The notes beneath the pieces are model-generated. The model made no database searches, had not been told where the DNA came from, and saw nothing but the letters and a program-made list of their open reading frames with translations. A DNA stretch of 52,362 nucleotides from an archaeon (GTDB lineage: Archaea > Asgardarchaeota > Hermodarchaeia > Hermodarchaeales > Hermodarchaeaceae): positions 1 through 52,362 of the forward strand of contig JABXGS010000152.1 in assembly GCA_016550425.1 (NCBI GenBank), given 5' to 3'. This document shows, piece after piece, positions 25,092-34,660 of the stretch. Position 1 is the stretch's first letter. The number at the start of each line of letters is the position of its first letter. The translations under genes and the position numbers were made by a program.

Positions 25092-25581
25092 TGGAAACGG
25101 TTTCATAAAATAATCCTCGAGTCACCTCTTCCCCTTCTAAAAAACCTGCTCCAACGAAGGGTTCTAAATAAAGAAACCAATTCCAATTGCTACTATTCCG
25201 TGCAGTATCAATTATCGCATAATCTTCTGGGGTTAATGCATAATGCCATCCTATGTCAGAATATTCACCTGGAGGTATATCTCTTGGACTAGTTTTTGTA
25301 CCAAACCCATTATCGAAAGTTTCTCCATTAAGGTAAATCCACCATTCTGCCTTTTGATAGTGTAGAGGCAAAGTAAGAGAGGGATTATAGACGCGAATAT
25401 CGACTTCAATACGAGTATATGCGCCACTTGATGTGTTTTGTAGAATTCGGATTTCGGTGATTTCGACTGGGAAGCTGAATGCACGGTAGGTGTCGATTTG
25501 GTAGAAAGAGGAGATACCTAAAATGACTGATGAACCAAGGATTATGGCTAGAAAAACGATTATGCGTGTACGTCGTATCAT
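25078..25581 (-). CDS. membrane-anchored extracellular beta-rich protein, LEA14/WHy-like
   Basis: The 167-residue protein has an N-terminal basic stretch and one hydrophobic helix (residues 7-25), then an external beta-rich domain. The pattern FPVEITEIRILQNTSSGAYTRIEVDIRVYNPSL, split as EITEIRILQNTSSG and RIEVDIRVYNPSLTLPLHY, is typical of LEA-14/WHy-type domains in archaea, in which a short sandwich follows a single anchor. The role is unknown. It lies inside the peptide-importer locus, so it may help present or bind extracellular peptides; that is inference from position alone. Confidence 0.55.
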   Translation of the reverse strand: MIRRTRIIVFLAIILGSSVILGISSFYQIDTYRAFSFPVEITEIRILQNTSSGAYTRIEVDIRVYNPSLTLPLHYQKAEWWIYLNGETFDNGFGTKTSPRDIPPGEYSDIGWHYALTPEDYAIIDTARNSSNWNWFLYLEPFVGAGFLEGEEVTRGLFYETVSIIPL

Positions 25582-25772
25582 ATCTATTCCGCTTTTTTTT
25601 GGTGGCTTAAAAAGAATTCTTAACTGCTAAAATCCATCGGTGACGGCAATATTTGTTTTCGTGCCATTACCGTCAAGTTAATATAACTTTTAAGTAGTTT
25701 CGCCCAGTAAGTAGTGCTCCTGTTGATATGGACACCCAATAGAGTGGGTAACCTTGCCGGGTGATCTAGTCT

Positions 25773-27275
25773 ATGAGTGAAAAAAGGATAAAGCACCGGA
25801 AAAGTATGTTTGAACGAGCTCAAGGTGTTTGGACTCGTTATCGTGAAGTAAAACAAGGGCTATTCGGACTTGCCGTTGTTATTTGGTTTGTCATTATGGC
25901 GGTGGTTGCCCCCCTTCTATTTCCTTTGTACCCTGGGCAATTGGTTATGGTTGGTCCTAACTTCGCAGCGCCTCAATGGATGTCCTGGACTGCTCCTGGA
26001 GATGTAGGCAACTACATTTCCGCGCCAGGTAAGAACTTTATGACTGACCCATATTTCGATTATGACAATACATGGGTCGTGAATGATACTGATCCAATAG
26101 GATCATATTATTGGGATTATACTGATTACGTCACTAGTGCTACAGGCACTAATCGGTCACTTGTATTAGTCGTAGATGATAACGATAACAATGAAACCTT
26201 TTCAGGACGCGAAGTATATGCAGAAGGAGAGTTTGAGTGGGAGTATTTCCCCTGTGCCCTTTCATACCTCATCTGGACCATTAAGATAGAGGTCACTGGG
26301 AATCTCACTGATAATTCGGTTCGTCCTTATTTTGAATTGGTGAATCCTGCTCTAGATGATCCACTTGTACTTCCTATTCACTACGTGTTTCGTGTTTATC
26401 CGGAGTATCCTGACTACTGGTCCACGTTTCGAAGGCAATACACTTCTCAAGTAATCGGTCGTGCATTTCAACCTGGTGAAACTATTGGCGTGAAAATTGG
26501 GTTAGAATTCACCGAAACAGATGTGACTCGAACGGGGACGGTAGAATTTTGGATTGACGAAGTCCAACTCTGGGCCTATAGTAACTTCTGGGGACCATTA
26601 GGGACAACAGATGCTGGTCAGGATGTAATGGCCCAACTCTTCTGGGGTGCACAGGTGTCTCTCTTTATTGGACTTGTTGCGACGTTCATTGGAGTTGCTG
26701 TTGGCTTACTCCTTGGACTTGCTGCTGGTTACTTTGGTGGCGTAATCGACGAAGCAGCAATGCGAGTGACAGATTTCTTTATCATCATGCCCACATTGCC
26801 TATCATGATGATATTGTCTGCGTTGATGTCGCCAAGCTTGGGGATTACGGTCTTTGTCATCGCTTTGTTTGCGTGGCCCGGTCCCGCTAGAGTCATTAGG
26901 TCACAAGTATTAGTTGAAAAAGAGAAAGCTTATGTGGAAGCAGCAAAAGCTGCTGGTGCCGGAGATGTATACCTCATCTTTCGTCATGTTTTTCCAAATG
27001 TGCTAACGCTGGTCTTTGTCCAACTCGCAACTGGTGTTTCAGGGGCTATTCTCTCTGAAGCTGGCCTCAGCTTTCTTGGGTTAACTCCACAGAACTTAGT
27101 TTCATGGGGCCGGATGCTCCAAGCAGCTTATGCCCGCGGGGCGATGCAGCAAACTCCACCTGCATGGTGGTTCTTTCTCCCGCCTGGATTCTGTATTGCG
27201 TTGCTCTCCATGGGCTTCGTATTCATTGGGTATGCTGTGGATAAGGCACTCAATCCTAGACTTAGGAAATTGTAG
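25773..27275 (+). CDS. peptide ABC transporter permease, DppC/OppC type, with a large external insertion
   Basis: At 500 residues this is about 200 longer than normal DppC. Helix 1 lies at about residues 29-53. The normal core resumes at FWGPLGTTDAGQDVMAQLFW (about 272-291), continues through five more helices, carries the ATPase-coupling segment VEKEKAYVEAAKAAGAG and ends DKALNPRLRKL. Residues about 55-270 form an extra domain facing outward. It is rich in aromatic and acidic residues, has NxT sequons and includes a beta-rich block ending VEFWIDEVQLWAY, reminiscent of a carbohydrate-binding-type jelly roll. It may dock the anchored binding protein or bind substrate. It is followed by both ATPase genes. 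Confidence 0.9.
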   Translation: MSEKRIKHRKSMFERAQGVWTRYREVKQGLFGLAVVIWFVIMAVVAPLLFPLYPGQLVMVGPNFAAPQWMSWTAPGDVGNYISAPGKNFMTDPYFDYDNTWVVNDTDPIGSYYWDYTDYVTSATGTNRSLVLVVDDNDNNETFSGREVYAEGEFEWEYFPCALSYLIWTIKIEVTGNLTDNSVRPYFELVNPALDDPLVLPIHYVFRVYPEYPDYWSTFRRQYTSQVIGRAFQPGETIGVKIGLEFTETDVTRTGTVEFWIDEVQLWAYSNFWGPLGTTDAGQDVMAQLFWGAQVSLFIGLVATFIGVAVGLLLGLAAGYFGGVIDEAAMRVTDFFIIMPTLPIMMILSALMSPSLGITVFVIALFAWPGPARVIRSQVLVEKEKAYVEAAKAAGAGDVYLIFRHVFPNVLTLVFVQLATGVSGAILSEAGLSFLGLTPQNLVSWGRMLQAAYARGAMQQTPPAWWFFLPPGFCIALLSMGFVFIGYAVDKALNPRLRKL

Positions 27276-27287
27276 GAGAAGCTAGTA

Positions 27288-28295
27288 ATGTCATTAAAAG
27301 TTGAAAATCTCACCGTATACTATTGTATGCGGCGCGGTGACTGCCAAGCCGTCGAAGATGTGACCTTTAATATTGAAGCAGGTGATTCCGTTGGGCTCGT
27401 TGGCGAATCCGGATGTGGAAAAAGCACGGTAGCGTTTGCCATTCTTGGCATGTTACCCGAGCCTGGTGAAATTATGGGAGGACACATCTACTTTGATGGT
27501 GACGACCTCGCTGCCATGACCGATGAGGAAATTCGAAATATTCGCTGGACAAAAATCGCTATGGTCTTTCAAGGGGCCATGAACGCTCTCAATCCTATTC
27601 TTCGAGTGAGTGATCAGATTACAGAAGCCATGCTTAAACATAACAGAGAATTAAGTAAAGAGGAAGCATTGGTAAAAACAAGAGATCTATTCAAACTAGT
27701 AGGCATGGACCCAGATCGTGTTAATCACTATCCCTTTGAATTCAGTGGTGGAATGAAACAACGTGCCATGATAGTGATGGCTCTCGCTTGTGATCCGAAA
27801 TTCCTCATTGCCGACGAACCCACAACGGCTCTGGATGTTACAGTGCAAGCACAAATCATGCAGCTGCTTCGAAGACTTGCTGATGAGCTAGGAATCACAC
27901 TCATGCTCATCACCCATGACCTTTCTGTCGTTGCAGAAACCTGTCGCAATGTCTTTATCATGTATGCAGGGAAAATTGTTGAAACAGGTTCAGTACTTGA
28001 AATCTTTCAACATCCTTGGCATCCCTATGCCCAAGGACTAATCGCTTCAATTCCTTCAATTGAACGCTCAAGCGATCAAACGCTTGCATCCATTCCTGGG
28101 TCTCCTCCCAATCTCTTAAATCCACCACCTGGCTGCCGATTCCACCCGCGCTGCAAGTATGCTCAAGATCTCTGTAAAGTTGAAGATCCACATTTAATAG
28201 ATGTGAGCCCTGGTCATAAGGCGGCCTGCCATCTTGCCTCTGGAAAGATTACAGATGAAAGTTGGACGCCTGGAAAAAAGGAGGGTGAAGATTGA
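27288..28295 (+). CDS. peptide ABC transporter ATPase, DppD/OppD type
   Basis: A 335-residue cytoplasmic ATPase with Walker [10 protein letters not shown] (about 37-45), Q-loop [11 protein letters not shown], signature SGGMKQR, Walker [12 protein letters not shown] and switch THDLS. The C-terminal oligopeptide-transporter extension carries the cysteine motif [14 protein letters not shown] that in relatives can hold an iron-sulfur cluster. It pairs with the next ATPase, overlapping it by four bases, and together they power the DppBC pore. A good ribosome site (AGGAGA) precedes ATG 27288, twelve bases after the permease stop. Confidence 0.95.
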   Translation: MSLKVENLTVYYCMRRGDCQAVEDVTFNIEAGDSVGLVGESGCGKSTVAFAILGMLPEPGEIMGGHIYFDGDDLAAMTDEEIRNIRWTKIAMVFQGAMNALNPILRVSDQITEAMLKHNRELSKEEALVKTRDLFKLVGMDPDRVNHYPFEFSGGMKQRAMIVMALACDPKFLIADEPTTALDVTVQAQIMQLLRRLADELGITLMLITHDLSVVAETCRNVFIMYAGKIVETGSVLEIFQHPWHPYAQGLIASIPSIERSSDQTLASIPGSPPNLLNPPPGCRFHPRCKYAQDLCKVEDPHLIDVSPGHKAACHLASGKITDESWTPGKKEGED

Positions 28296-29344
28296 GCAAA
28301 AGTAAAGAGCCAATTGTAACCTGTCGGGGACTTCGTAAATGGTTTCCCGTGAGTGCTGGCTTCTTCTCTCAGCTTCTTGGGGGTGAAGTTTGGCTTAAAG
28401 CGGTCGACAACGTTGAATTAGATGTATACCCTGAGGATCTTTACTGTCTTGCAGGAGAATCAGGGTGTGGCAAAACTACAACTGGTAAGCTTCTTGTTGG
28501 TCTGATTGAACCCACAGAGGGGGTCGTCGAGTTTGAGGGGCATGACCTCAATAAGATTAGTCGACGTGAGCTTCGGCGACTTCGTGCAAAAATGCAGACG
28601 ATTTTCCAAGACCCCTACTCTTCCTTAAATCCCCGACTCAGTCTCTATGATACAATTGCAGAACCCTTACGACTTAACAAGATTGCTGAATCTGGAGAGG
28701 ACGAAGAGGATCGAGTCATAAGAGCCCTTAAGGCGGTCCAACTCGTTCCACCTGAAGAATTCACGTTCCGTTATCCCCACGAACTCAGTGGCGGTCAACG
28801 GCAACGAGTTGCTATTGCTCGTGCTATTGTAGTGAATCCTTCCTTCATTGTAGCAGATGAACCGGTATCAATGCTTGATGTGTCCATTCGCTCTGAAATT
28901 CTGAATCTACTCGAAAGGATTCGGCGTGAATTTCATATCGCTTACATATACGTGACCCATGATCTTTCTGTAGCAAGCTATATCGGCGATAAAATCGCCA
29001 TCATGTATCTCGGAAAAATCATGGAAAAAGGTTCTATCGATCAGGTAATTCATGGCTCCGTCCATCCATATAGTCAGGCATTGATTTCTGCAGTTCCGTC
29101 ACCGGACCCAACAAGTCTAAGAAAACGTAAAGTCCTCCCTGGTGAACCCGGTAGCCCGATCAATACACCGCCAGGCTGTTTATTTGCTCCTCGTTGTGAG
29201 TTCGCTCAAGATAAATGTCGCCAAGAAGAACCCCCATTAGAAGAGCTAGAACCTGGTCATTGGGTGTCCTGTTGGTTCCCACGACCTCCCCTCCGCCTTG
29301 AGTTCGACCCTGCAGCATCATTAAGAGAAAAGACTAAAACTTAA
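28292..29344 (+). CDS. peptide ABC transporter ATPase, DppF/OppF type
   Basis: The 350-residue second ATPase of the importer has Walker A GESGCGKTT, Q-loop IFQDPYSSLNPR, signature SGGQRQR, Walker B IVADEPVSMLD and THDLS. The C-terminal extension has CLFAPRCEFAQDKC, again the four-cysteine arrangement. Start is TTG inside the overlap with DppD, preceded by GGAGGGTGAAGA. The DppF assignment over DppD rests on the RRLRAKMQTIFQDPYSSLNPR stretch, which is typical of DppF. A possible weak hairpin (CAACCA/TGGTTG) lies just after the stop. Confidence 0.95.
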   Translation: MSKSKEPIVTCRGLRKWFPVSAGFFSQLLGGEVWLKAVDNVELDVYPEDLYCLAGESGCGKTTTGKLLVGLIEPTEGVVEFEGHDLNKISRRELRRLRAKMQTIFQDPYSSLNPRLSLYDTIAEPLRLNKIAESGEDEEDRVIRALKAVQLVPPEEFTFRYPHELSGGQRQRVAIARAIVVNPSFIVADEPVSMLDVSIRSEILNLLERIRREFHIAYIYVTHDLSVASYIGDKIAIMYLGKIMEKGSIDQVIHGSVHPYSQALISAVPSPDPTSLRKRKVLPGEPGSPINTPPGCLFAPRCEFAQDKCRQEEPPLEELEPGHWVSCWFPRPPLRLEFDPAASLREKTKT

Positions 29345-29377
29345 CAACCATTATCTTAAGTTGGTTGGGACTTCACC

Positions 29378-29782
29378 TTGGGAGACAACCTAATTCTCAA
29401 ACAATTACGCTATATCATTGACTTATTAAATAAAGCACTTGAAGAATTAGATGAAATTTCACGGCCAAAGAGTCGAAATGTGGTATGGCGCCTTTTCTTT
29501 CCCTATGGTGAATTCGCTGGTCAGAAGTCGACTGCCAGAAAAGCTGCCGCGATAATGCTGGATGTTCAAGTTCGAATGGATGATATGGAAAAAACCCTTC
29601 GTAGACGAAGCCATCCACTAGCTCCTCGAATTAGTGAAATCAATTATCTTGATTTGAAAGAACTGGGTGATCAACTTATAGAGCTTCCTCAACGTTCCCA
29701 ATATATGGGAGACCAAATTGAGGAATTTGGGCTGAAAATCAAGGAATTGATCGATGAGCTTGAGCAGACTGAGTCAAATTAG
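29378..29782 (+). CDS. helical hypothetical protein
   Basis: A 134-residue protein, mostly helical and charged. Two coiled-coil-like stretches are visible (about residues 5-30 and 100-130), with a basic central block RRRSHPLAPRISEINY. There is no membrane segment and no recognised domain. It begins at TTG 29378, 34 bases after the second ATPase, with only a weak GGGA context. The smooth codon usage and heptad-like leucines (LLNKALEELDEI) support it as a real gene. It is convergent with TrpB2. Confidence 0.45.
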   Translation: MGDNLILKQLRYIIDLLNKALEELDEISRPKSRNVVWRLFFPYGEFAGQKSTARKAAAIMLDVQVRMDDMEKTLRRRSHPLAPRISEINYLDLKELGDQLIELPQRSQYMGDQIEEFGLKIKELIDELEQTESN

Positions 29783-29818
29783 TCTTTTCAATATTATCTA
29801 CTGGTTCACGAAAAATAA

Positions 29819-31129
29819 TCACTCAATTTTTAGTGGTTTCGCGAAGGCTTGCATATCCAAGAATCCGTGTCCCGAAACATTGAAGGCAATAACTGCCTCC
29901 TCACCTTTCTTTTTAAATTCAAGAGCCTTATCAATCGCAGCACACACACCATAAGACGATTCGGGTGCAGGGATGAATCCTTCAGATTTTATGAACCGAC
30001 GGGCCTGAGAATAGACATACACCTCATCAACTGGATACGCAACAGCATCAAGCATGCCGAGATTACGAACCGCACTCATGATAGGCGCGGCTCCAGAGTA
30101 GCGAATCCCCTCAGCCCATATTTCAGGCATCTCCACATCATGACCCAGCGAATACATTTTCAATAATGGAGTCATTCCTGCATGGTCACCATGGTCGTAG
30201 ATATATTTGCCTTTTACAAGATTGGGTGAAGCTTCGCTCTGTGCCGCCAAAAAGGTGCACTCTCGTTTACCCTGGAGTACTTCACCGATGAAAGGCAAGC
30301 TAAACCCACCAAAATTACTTCCGCCACCAAAACAACCTATAAGGAGTGTGGGGGTATCCTCAGCAATCTTGAATTGCTCAATAGTTTCAAGCCCAATTAC
30401 AGTTTGATGGAGTAATACGTGGCTAAGAACACTGCCCAAACAATAGATGCTTCCATCACGGCTCAAAGCATCTTCGATACCTTCACTAATTGCGATACCC
30501 AAGCTTCCAATGTGTTTGGGGTTCTGTTTAAGCAGTTTGCGGCCAAATTCGGTTTCTTTACTCGGTGAGGCAAATACATCAGATCCAAATAGATTCATAA
30601 GCGTTCGGCGCCCGGGTTTCCAACGATAGGCCGCGCGGACCCAGAAGACTCGACATTTCAAACCATTGAGTGACGCTGCATATGATAAGGCTGAACCCCA
30701 CTGACCAGCTCCGGTTTCAGTTGTAACTTCTGAATATCCTTCTTTTACAGCGTAATAGGTTTGAGCAAGGGCTGTGTTGACTTTATGTGATCCCGTGGGT
30801 GAGAGGTCTTCCCGTTTATAATAAAGACGAATGTCTTTGGGTAGTTTCAACGCCTTCTCTAATCGCAGCGCCCGCATGAGGGGGCGTGGTCGTCCTGCTT
30901 GAATGAAGAGTTCTCGAATACCATCCGGAATGTCGATCCAACGGTCAGTAGAATTTTCTTGTTCAAGCGCGGTTTTTAACAAAAATTTTGGAAGCATCTC
31001 GAGTCGTGAGGGGCCCTCCTCTGGATCCTGGGGTGGAGGTAATGGCTCGGGTAAGTCCGCGGCTAAATTGTACCAACGTCGGGGTAATTGATCAACCGAT
31101 AAATTGAATTGATTATTAACTTCGGGCAT
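29819..31129 (-). CDS. trpB2: TrpB2-type tryptophan synthase beta-like PLP enzyme
   Basis: About 436 residues. The PLP lysine lies in SPTGSHKVNTALAQ, a serine/aldehyde pocket in TETGAGQWGSALSYAA and the phosphate-binding loop in IGCFGGGSNFGG. The GRPRPLMRALRLEKALKLP lead-in and RWKPGRRTLMNLFG are specific to the TrpB2 group, which works without a stable TrpA partner and makes tryptophan from indole and serine, perhaps as indole rescue. No other trp genes are near. ATG 31129 with AAGGCG six bases ahead is chosen. In-frame starts at 31150 and 31210 would add unneeded N-terminal residues. Confidence 0.9.
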   Translation of the reverse strand: MPEVNNQFNLSVDQLPRRWYNLAADLPEPLPPPQDPEEGPSRLEMLPKFLLKTALEQENSTDRWIDIPDGIRELFIQAGRPRPLMRALRLEKALKLPKDIRLYYKREDLSPTGSHKVNTALAQTYYAVKEGYSEVTTETGAGQWGSALSYAASLNGLKCRVFWVRAAYRWKPGRRTLMNLFGSDVFASPSKETEFGRKLLKQNPKHIGSLGIAISEGIEDALSRDGSIYCLGSVLSHVLLHQTVIGLETIEQFKIAEDTPTLLIGCFGGGSNFGGFSLPFIGEVLQGKRECTFLAAQSEASPNLVKGKYIYDHGDHAGMTPLLKMYSLGHDVEMPEIWAEGIRYSGAAPIMSAVRNLGMLDAVAYPVDEVYVYSQARRFIKSEGFIPAPESSYGVCAAIDKALEFKKKGEEAVIAFNVSGHGFLDMQAFAKPLKIE

Positions 31130-31348
31130 AATCAACGCCTTCGTATACATGACAAATTGTAACTCATCTACTGCATCCTTTTCCCCAAAAGGACTTTCGC
31201 TTCCAACCAAAAAAGTCTCTTCTAACTTTTTTCCTTGTTTAAATTTTTGTAGATACCCTAATCTTCAACCCCTGGTCAGAATTCAACACGAAGCACTTAA
31301 AGGGATGTCAGTGAGTGATAAATTAGGAATCCAGAGGGTGAAAATCGG

Positions 31349-31900
31349 ATGGAAGAACTCGCTGAAGTTGTCTACAAAGTCATAGTTGTTGGCGATGCAG
31401 GGGTTGGTAAAACCTCCCTTGCCCGTCGTTATACCACTGGTCAATTTGATGAAAGCTACCTGTTCACCTTAGGTGTTGACTTTTTCACCAAACAGATCAA
31501 ACTTAAGGATGACACAAATATCAAACTCGTTATCTACGATACGGGTGGACAAGAACGCTTCGATTTTATTCGCGGTTTATATTTCGAGGGTGCTGCGGGC
31601 GCCATCATTGCCTACGATGTAACAGACCAACAATCTTTTGATCGGATAGATCATTGGATGCAACAAGTCTATCAACGCTGCGAAGGCATTCCCCTACTGC
31701 TAGTTGGCTGTAAGTCTGATTTGAAAGAACAGCGAGTTGTTAAGGAAAAAGAAGGGAAAGATGTAGCTAAGGAATTAAAAATGGACTTCTTGGAAAGTAG
31801 CGCTAAAGACGATTATAACGTCGATGATGTCTTCGAATCCCTTGCAAAGAAAATCTATTCTTCATATGAAAAAGCAGGAAAACCCTGGGACCGCATTTAA
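31349..31900 (+). CDS. Ras/Rab-like small GTPase
   Basis: A 183-residue GTPase of eukaryotic type. P-loop GDAGVGKTSL is at residues 15-24, switch I Thr40 in FTLGVDF, G3 DTGGQE at 64-69 with the catalytic Gln68, G4 GCKSD (Cys replacing Asn of NKxD), and G5 SSAKD. WMQQVYQRCEGIPLLLVG is Rab-like. No prenylation cysteine is present at the C-terminus (KPWDRI), so membrane attachment, if any, must be through partners. GAGGGTG precedes the ATG. Its stop overlaps the convergent longin/zinc-ribbon gene by four bases. Such GTPases are a recognised Asgard feature; the process controlled is unknown. Confidence 0.93.
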   Translation: MEELAEVVYKVIVVGDAGVGKTSLARRYTTGQFDESYLFTLGVDFFTKQIKLKDDTNIKLVIYDTGGQERFDFIRGLYFEGAAGAIIAYDVTDQQSFDRIDHWMQQVYQRCEGIPLLLVGCKSDLKEQRVVKEKEGKDVAKELKMDFLESSAKDDYNVDDVFESLAKKIYSSYEKAGKPWDRI

Positions 31901-32796
31901 TCTGAATTGCCTTCTTCGACTTTTTTGATTAGGGAATCAGCAATAGGTCTATTCAAGACAAGTCGGTCCATATTGCGATAAGCCGCTTCATCAGGTTGGA
32001 ATTGAGACCCGCACTCGGTACACAGCAGAGTAACAACAGGTTCGCTCGTGGTATGTTGACAGGTTAGACAAGAATAGAAAAGTTCCACTGGCTTTTTAAC
32101 AGGATTAACCGTTTTTGAATCAGATTTCTTTGACGCAGGAAATCGAACGACATCCAAAGCAGTTACGCTACATTGCGGACAAGCTAAACGGCTAACCACT
32201 TTGAAACCCAGACAGATTGGACAATGCGTAACACCAATTACCGGCTCGCTAGTGAAAATACCCGCTAAGGTCAGCTTCTCTAAAAAGAGACGGGTATCAT
32301 AACTGTTAAGGCTTGTAAGATGGTCCGCCGCAGGATAAGTAGTTCCAATCTCAAAGTTGAAATGTGGGTCAAAAAACAGAATGTCTAACGCAATCATTTC
32401 CTTGAGGAAATCTGTCGTCTTTTTCGATGTCAACAAATCTGCTACAGGAGAACTTTGGATTTCCACTAAAAGTTCATGGTAGAGATTCTTCCAGTCTTCA
32501 GGTTTCTGCTCTTCACCTAATTTACCTTCGTGAAGAGTTTTTTGCATCGGCTCTCGAAGTGGTCCAATCGGTTCGTCGGGTCCTAACAAGAGCGCTATGA
32601 TCCATGGCGGAAAAACATAGGTTGCCCAGGTTCGGTTACTTACATGAACTCCACGAAAGCCTTCACGAAACAAGTTATGGGTAGCAAAAATTGCCAGAAC
32701 TTCTTGGTGACTAATTTCTTCTATGGTATCACTTTGGTAAATGCGCTGGGGGCCAATCTTCGGGTCCATGCGGAAGACTGCGAATCCTTTTATCAC
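31897..32796 (-). CDS. zinc-ribbon protein with a longin-like N-terminus
   Basis: A 299-residue soluble protein. The N-terminus, MIKGFAVFRMDPKIGPQRIY, has the F-D-x-k-x-GP beta-strand turn seen in longin/roadblock-like domains of archaea and eukaryotes, and an alpha/beta pattern continues to about residue 90. The C-terminal part has four CxxC pairs (CPIC and CPQC, then CLTC and CTEC), so two zinc ribbons. No exact family is recognised. It overlaps the GTPase gene tail to tail, and a longin-fold protein would be a plausible GTPase regulator or effector. The longin assignment is by pattern only and should be treated as tentative. Confidence 0.55.
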   Translation of the reverse strand: MIKGFAVFRMDPKIGPQRIYQSDTIEEISHQEVLAIFATHNLFREGFRGVHVSNRTWATYVFPPWIIALLLGPDEPIGPLREPMQKTLHEGKLGEEQKPEDWKNLYHELLVEIQSSPVADLLTSKKTTDFLKEMIALDILFFDPHFNFEIGTTYPAADHLTSLNSYDTRLFLEKLTLAGIFTSEPVIGVTHCPICLGFKVVSRLACPQCSVTALDVVRFPASKKSDSKTVNPVKKPVELFYSCLTCQHTTSEPVVTLLCTECGSQFQPDEAAYRNMDRLVLNRPIADSLIKKVEEGNSD

Positions 32797-32980
32797 GGTC
32801 AGTATTCCCCTGTGCCGTATACTCCTATTCTAGACAACTGTGCTAGAACTAATAAAGAGTCTTTCGTCCCTCAAGCTAAAATGGTGGAGAACCCCAATTT
32901 TCCCATAATCAACGTTTCCACAACATTAAATCCCCCGAAAGTGGTTCTACCAATTATCCAAACTATTTGAGGCACTCTTA

Positions 32981-34267
32981 TTGTCACTAAAATTAACACC
33001 TTTGGGGGACACCGATGATCTTTTTGTTCCAGATTATCAACAAAACATCTACCGCATCTTGCCTACAGCACTCGGTTGTATGAATGTACCTATTCCGCGT
33101 GATGATCTTTTTGATGTTCCGAGTGTGGCTAAACATCTCGAATCCAATAACTCATTGAATGCCGAACATGTCATTATCTGCATAGTAGACAGCTTAGGAA
33201 TACAAAACTTCCAAGGAACCAAGCTTTCAGCCTTCTTCGAAGATTTGAATGGAATAACGCTCAGCAGTACCTTTCCTTCAATCACCTCTGCTGCAATTCC
33301 CAGTATTTATTTTGGACTCCCCCCTAGTGAACATGGAATTCTCGGACATGTTATTTATTTCAAAGAATATAATGCGCTTATCGATACCTTGAAAATGTCC
33401 GGTGATAAAACACGCTGGCGCGATGCTATTGCAGCCACTGGAATTGATGTCAAGACCTTACTTTGGGCCCCTGGCATCCCAGACCTGTTAAACAAGCGGC
33501 ATCCTGAACTAATTCAAGCGGAAGGACTTCCACGTGAAATACCCGGTACAGGTCTAGGGCGGTTCTTTATTCTGAAAAAGAATGTCTTCACATATAACGG
33601 GTTCATCGATGCGTTTGGAATGGTAAGGCGGGTACTCGATGAATACCCCTCCTCTCCACTATTCACAACTCTATACTTTCCACTCATCGATACACTTGCC
33701 CACAAATATGGTGCCTACTCAACCGAATACAAAGCTGGATGTAATATATTTTATCAACAGCTTCGTGCCTTTATTGAACAACTTCCAAGCTCAGTAGCAA
33801 AGACCACTACAATTATCCTGTGTTCTGACCATGGACAAAATCCTCTCCAAGAAGGACGCTCAATCACCATCCCCCAGGAAGATCTTGACGAGATACGCGG
33901 AACACTTAAGATACCACCTGGTCATTCAGGCCGTGTAACCCATTTCTACTGTCGATCTGCATCTAAACGCCGTCAACTGACAAACTGGCTTCATGAACGA
34001 ATTGAAGATAAAGCTATTCTTCTTGATCCCAAAGAACTTAATCAGAGTAAATTACTTTCCAAACCGGTAAGCCGAAGAGTAATTCAAAGGCTTGGCGACC
34101 TTCTTCTTATTGCGCGAAGTGGAGTGAGTCTTCGAGTGGAACGAGAGGACTTTGCCACCGAGTCTGTGGGGCTTCTTCCCTGGCTAGGACTTTTGAGCAG
34201 TCATGGTTCCTTGACAAAGGATGAACTACTAACACCATTTCTTGCTTTCAATGCAGATTCAATCTAG
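32981..34267 (+). CDS. alkaline-phosphatase superfamily phosphodiesterase/nucleotide pyrophosphatase-like
   Basis: The 428-residue protein has the metal-site framework of type I phosphodiesterase/nucleotide pyrophosphatase proteins. These are CIVDSLGIQNF with the first Asp (about residue 57), STFPSITSAAIPSIYFG with the nucleophile Thr/Ser region, DTLAHKYGAYS, and CSDHGQNPL for the second metal cluster. The spacing fits a two-metal phosphohydrolase. No signal peptide is present, so it is likely cytoplasmic; the substrate is unknown. TTG 32981 is accepted with TGAGGCA seven bases upstream. It is divergent from the zinc-ribbon gene. Confidence 0.8.
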   Translation: MSLKLTPLGDTDDLFVPDYQQNIYRILPTALGCMNVPIPRDDLFDVPSVAKHLESNNSLNAEHVIICIVDSLGIQNFQGTKLSAFFEDLNGITLSSTFPSITSAAIPSIYFGLPPSEHGILGHVIYFKEYNALIDTLKMSGDKTRWRDAIAATGIDVKTLLWAPGIPDLLNKRHPELIQAEGLPREIPGTGLGRFFILKKNVFTYNGFIDAFGMVRRVLDEYPSSPLFTTLYFPLIDTLAHKYGAYSTEYKAGCNIFYQQLRAFIEQLPSSVAKTTTIILCSDHGQNPLQEGRSITIPQEDLDEIRGTLKIPPGHSGRVTHFYCRSASKRRQLTNWLHERIEDKAILLDPKELNQSKLLSKPVSRRVIQRLGDLLLIARSGVSLRVEREDFATESVGLLPWLGLLSSHGSLTKDELLTPFLAFNADSI

Positions 34268-34285
34268 TTTACTTTTACCATGGTG

Positions 34286-34660
34286 TTAGTGTTCATGGAA
34301 GATATCTTTGTAAGTCGGATCTGTAGCTTCAACTTCCAGAGCTAGCTTGTATCGTTGCCGATCAATTTCTCGCATGCCGCGTAACCCCCTCCAAAAAAGA
34401 AAAGCTCCAATAATCAGAAGAGTAGCAAGGAGGATAGTGACAAACCATAACAAGACCATTACTGTTGCCAGGTCCCAAAATGCAGAGGTAGAGATTAGTA
34501 CAGTGATAATCGTTATTGAAATTGCTAAGACACTAATGCCAGTTCGAAGTACGGCTAGCTTACTCCGTCGAATGGCTTCAAGGGTTCGAATCGCAGCTAG
34601 TAACGTCCGCATTTTTGCGGCTTCATTTCTGTACTCCACACTTGAATCTTGGTCTTTCAT
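34286..34660 (-). CDS. small two-helix membrane protein
   Basis: About 124 residues: a charged helical N-terminus containing Arg/Lys repeats, two hydrophobic helices (about residues 38-60 and 66-90), then a charged tail RGLRGMREIDRQRYKLALEV. It resembles generic 2TM archaeal proteins and no family is claimed. ATG 34660 is preferred over GTG 34669 because a GTGAT site lies just upstream. It is convergent with the phosphodiesterase-like gene. Confidence 0.5.
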   Translation of the reverse strand: MKDQDSSVEYRNEAAKMRTLLAAIRTLEAIRRSKLAVLRTGISVLAISITIITVLISTSAFWDLATVMVLLWFVTILLATLLIIGAFLFWRGLRGMREIDRQRYKLALEVEATDPTYKDIFHEH

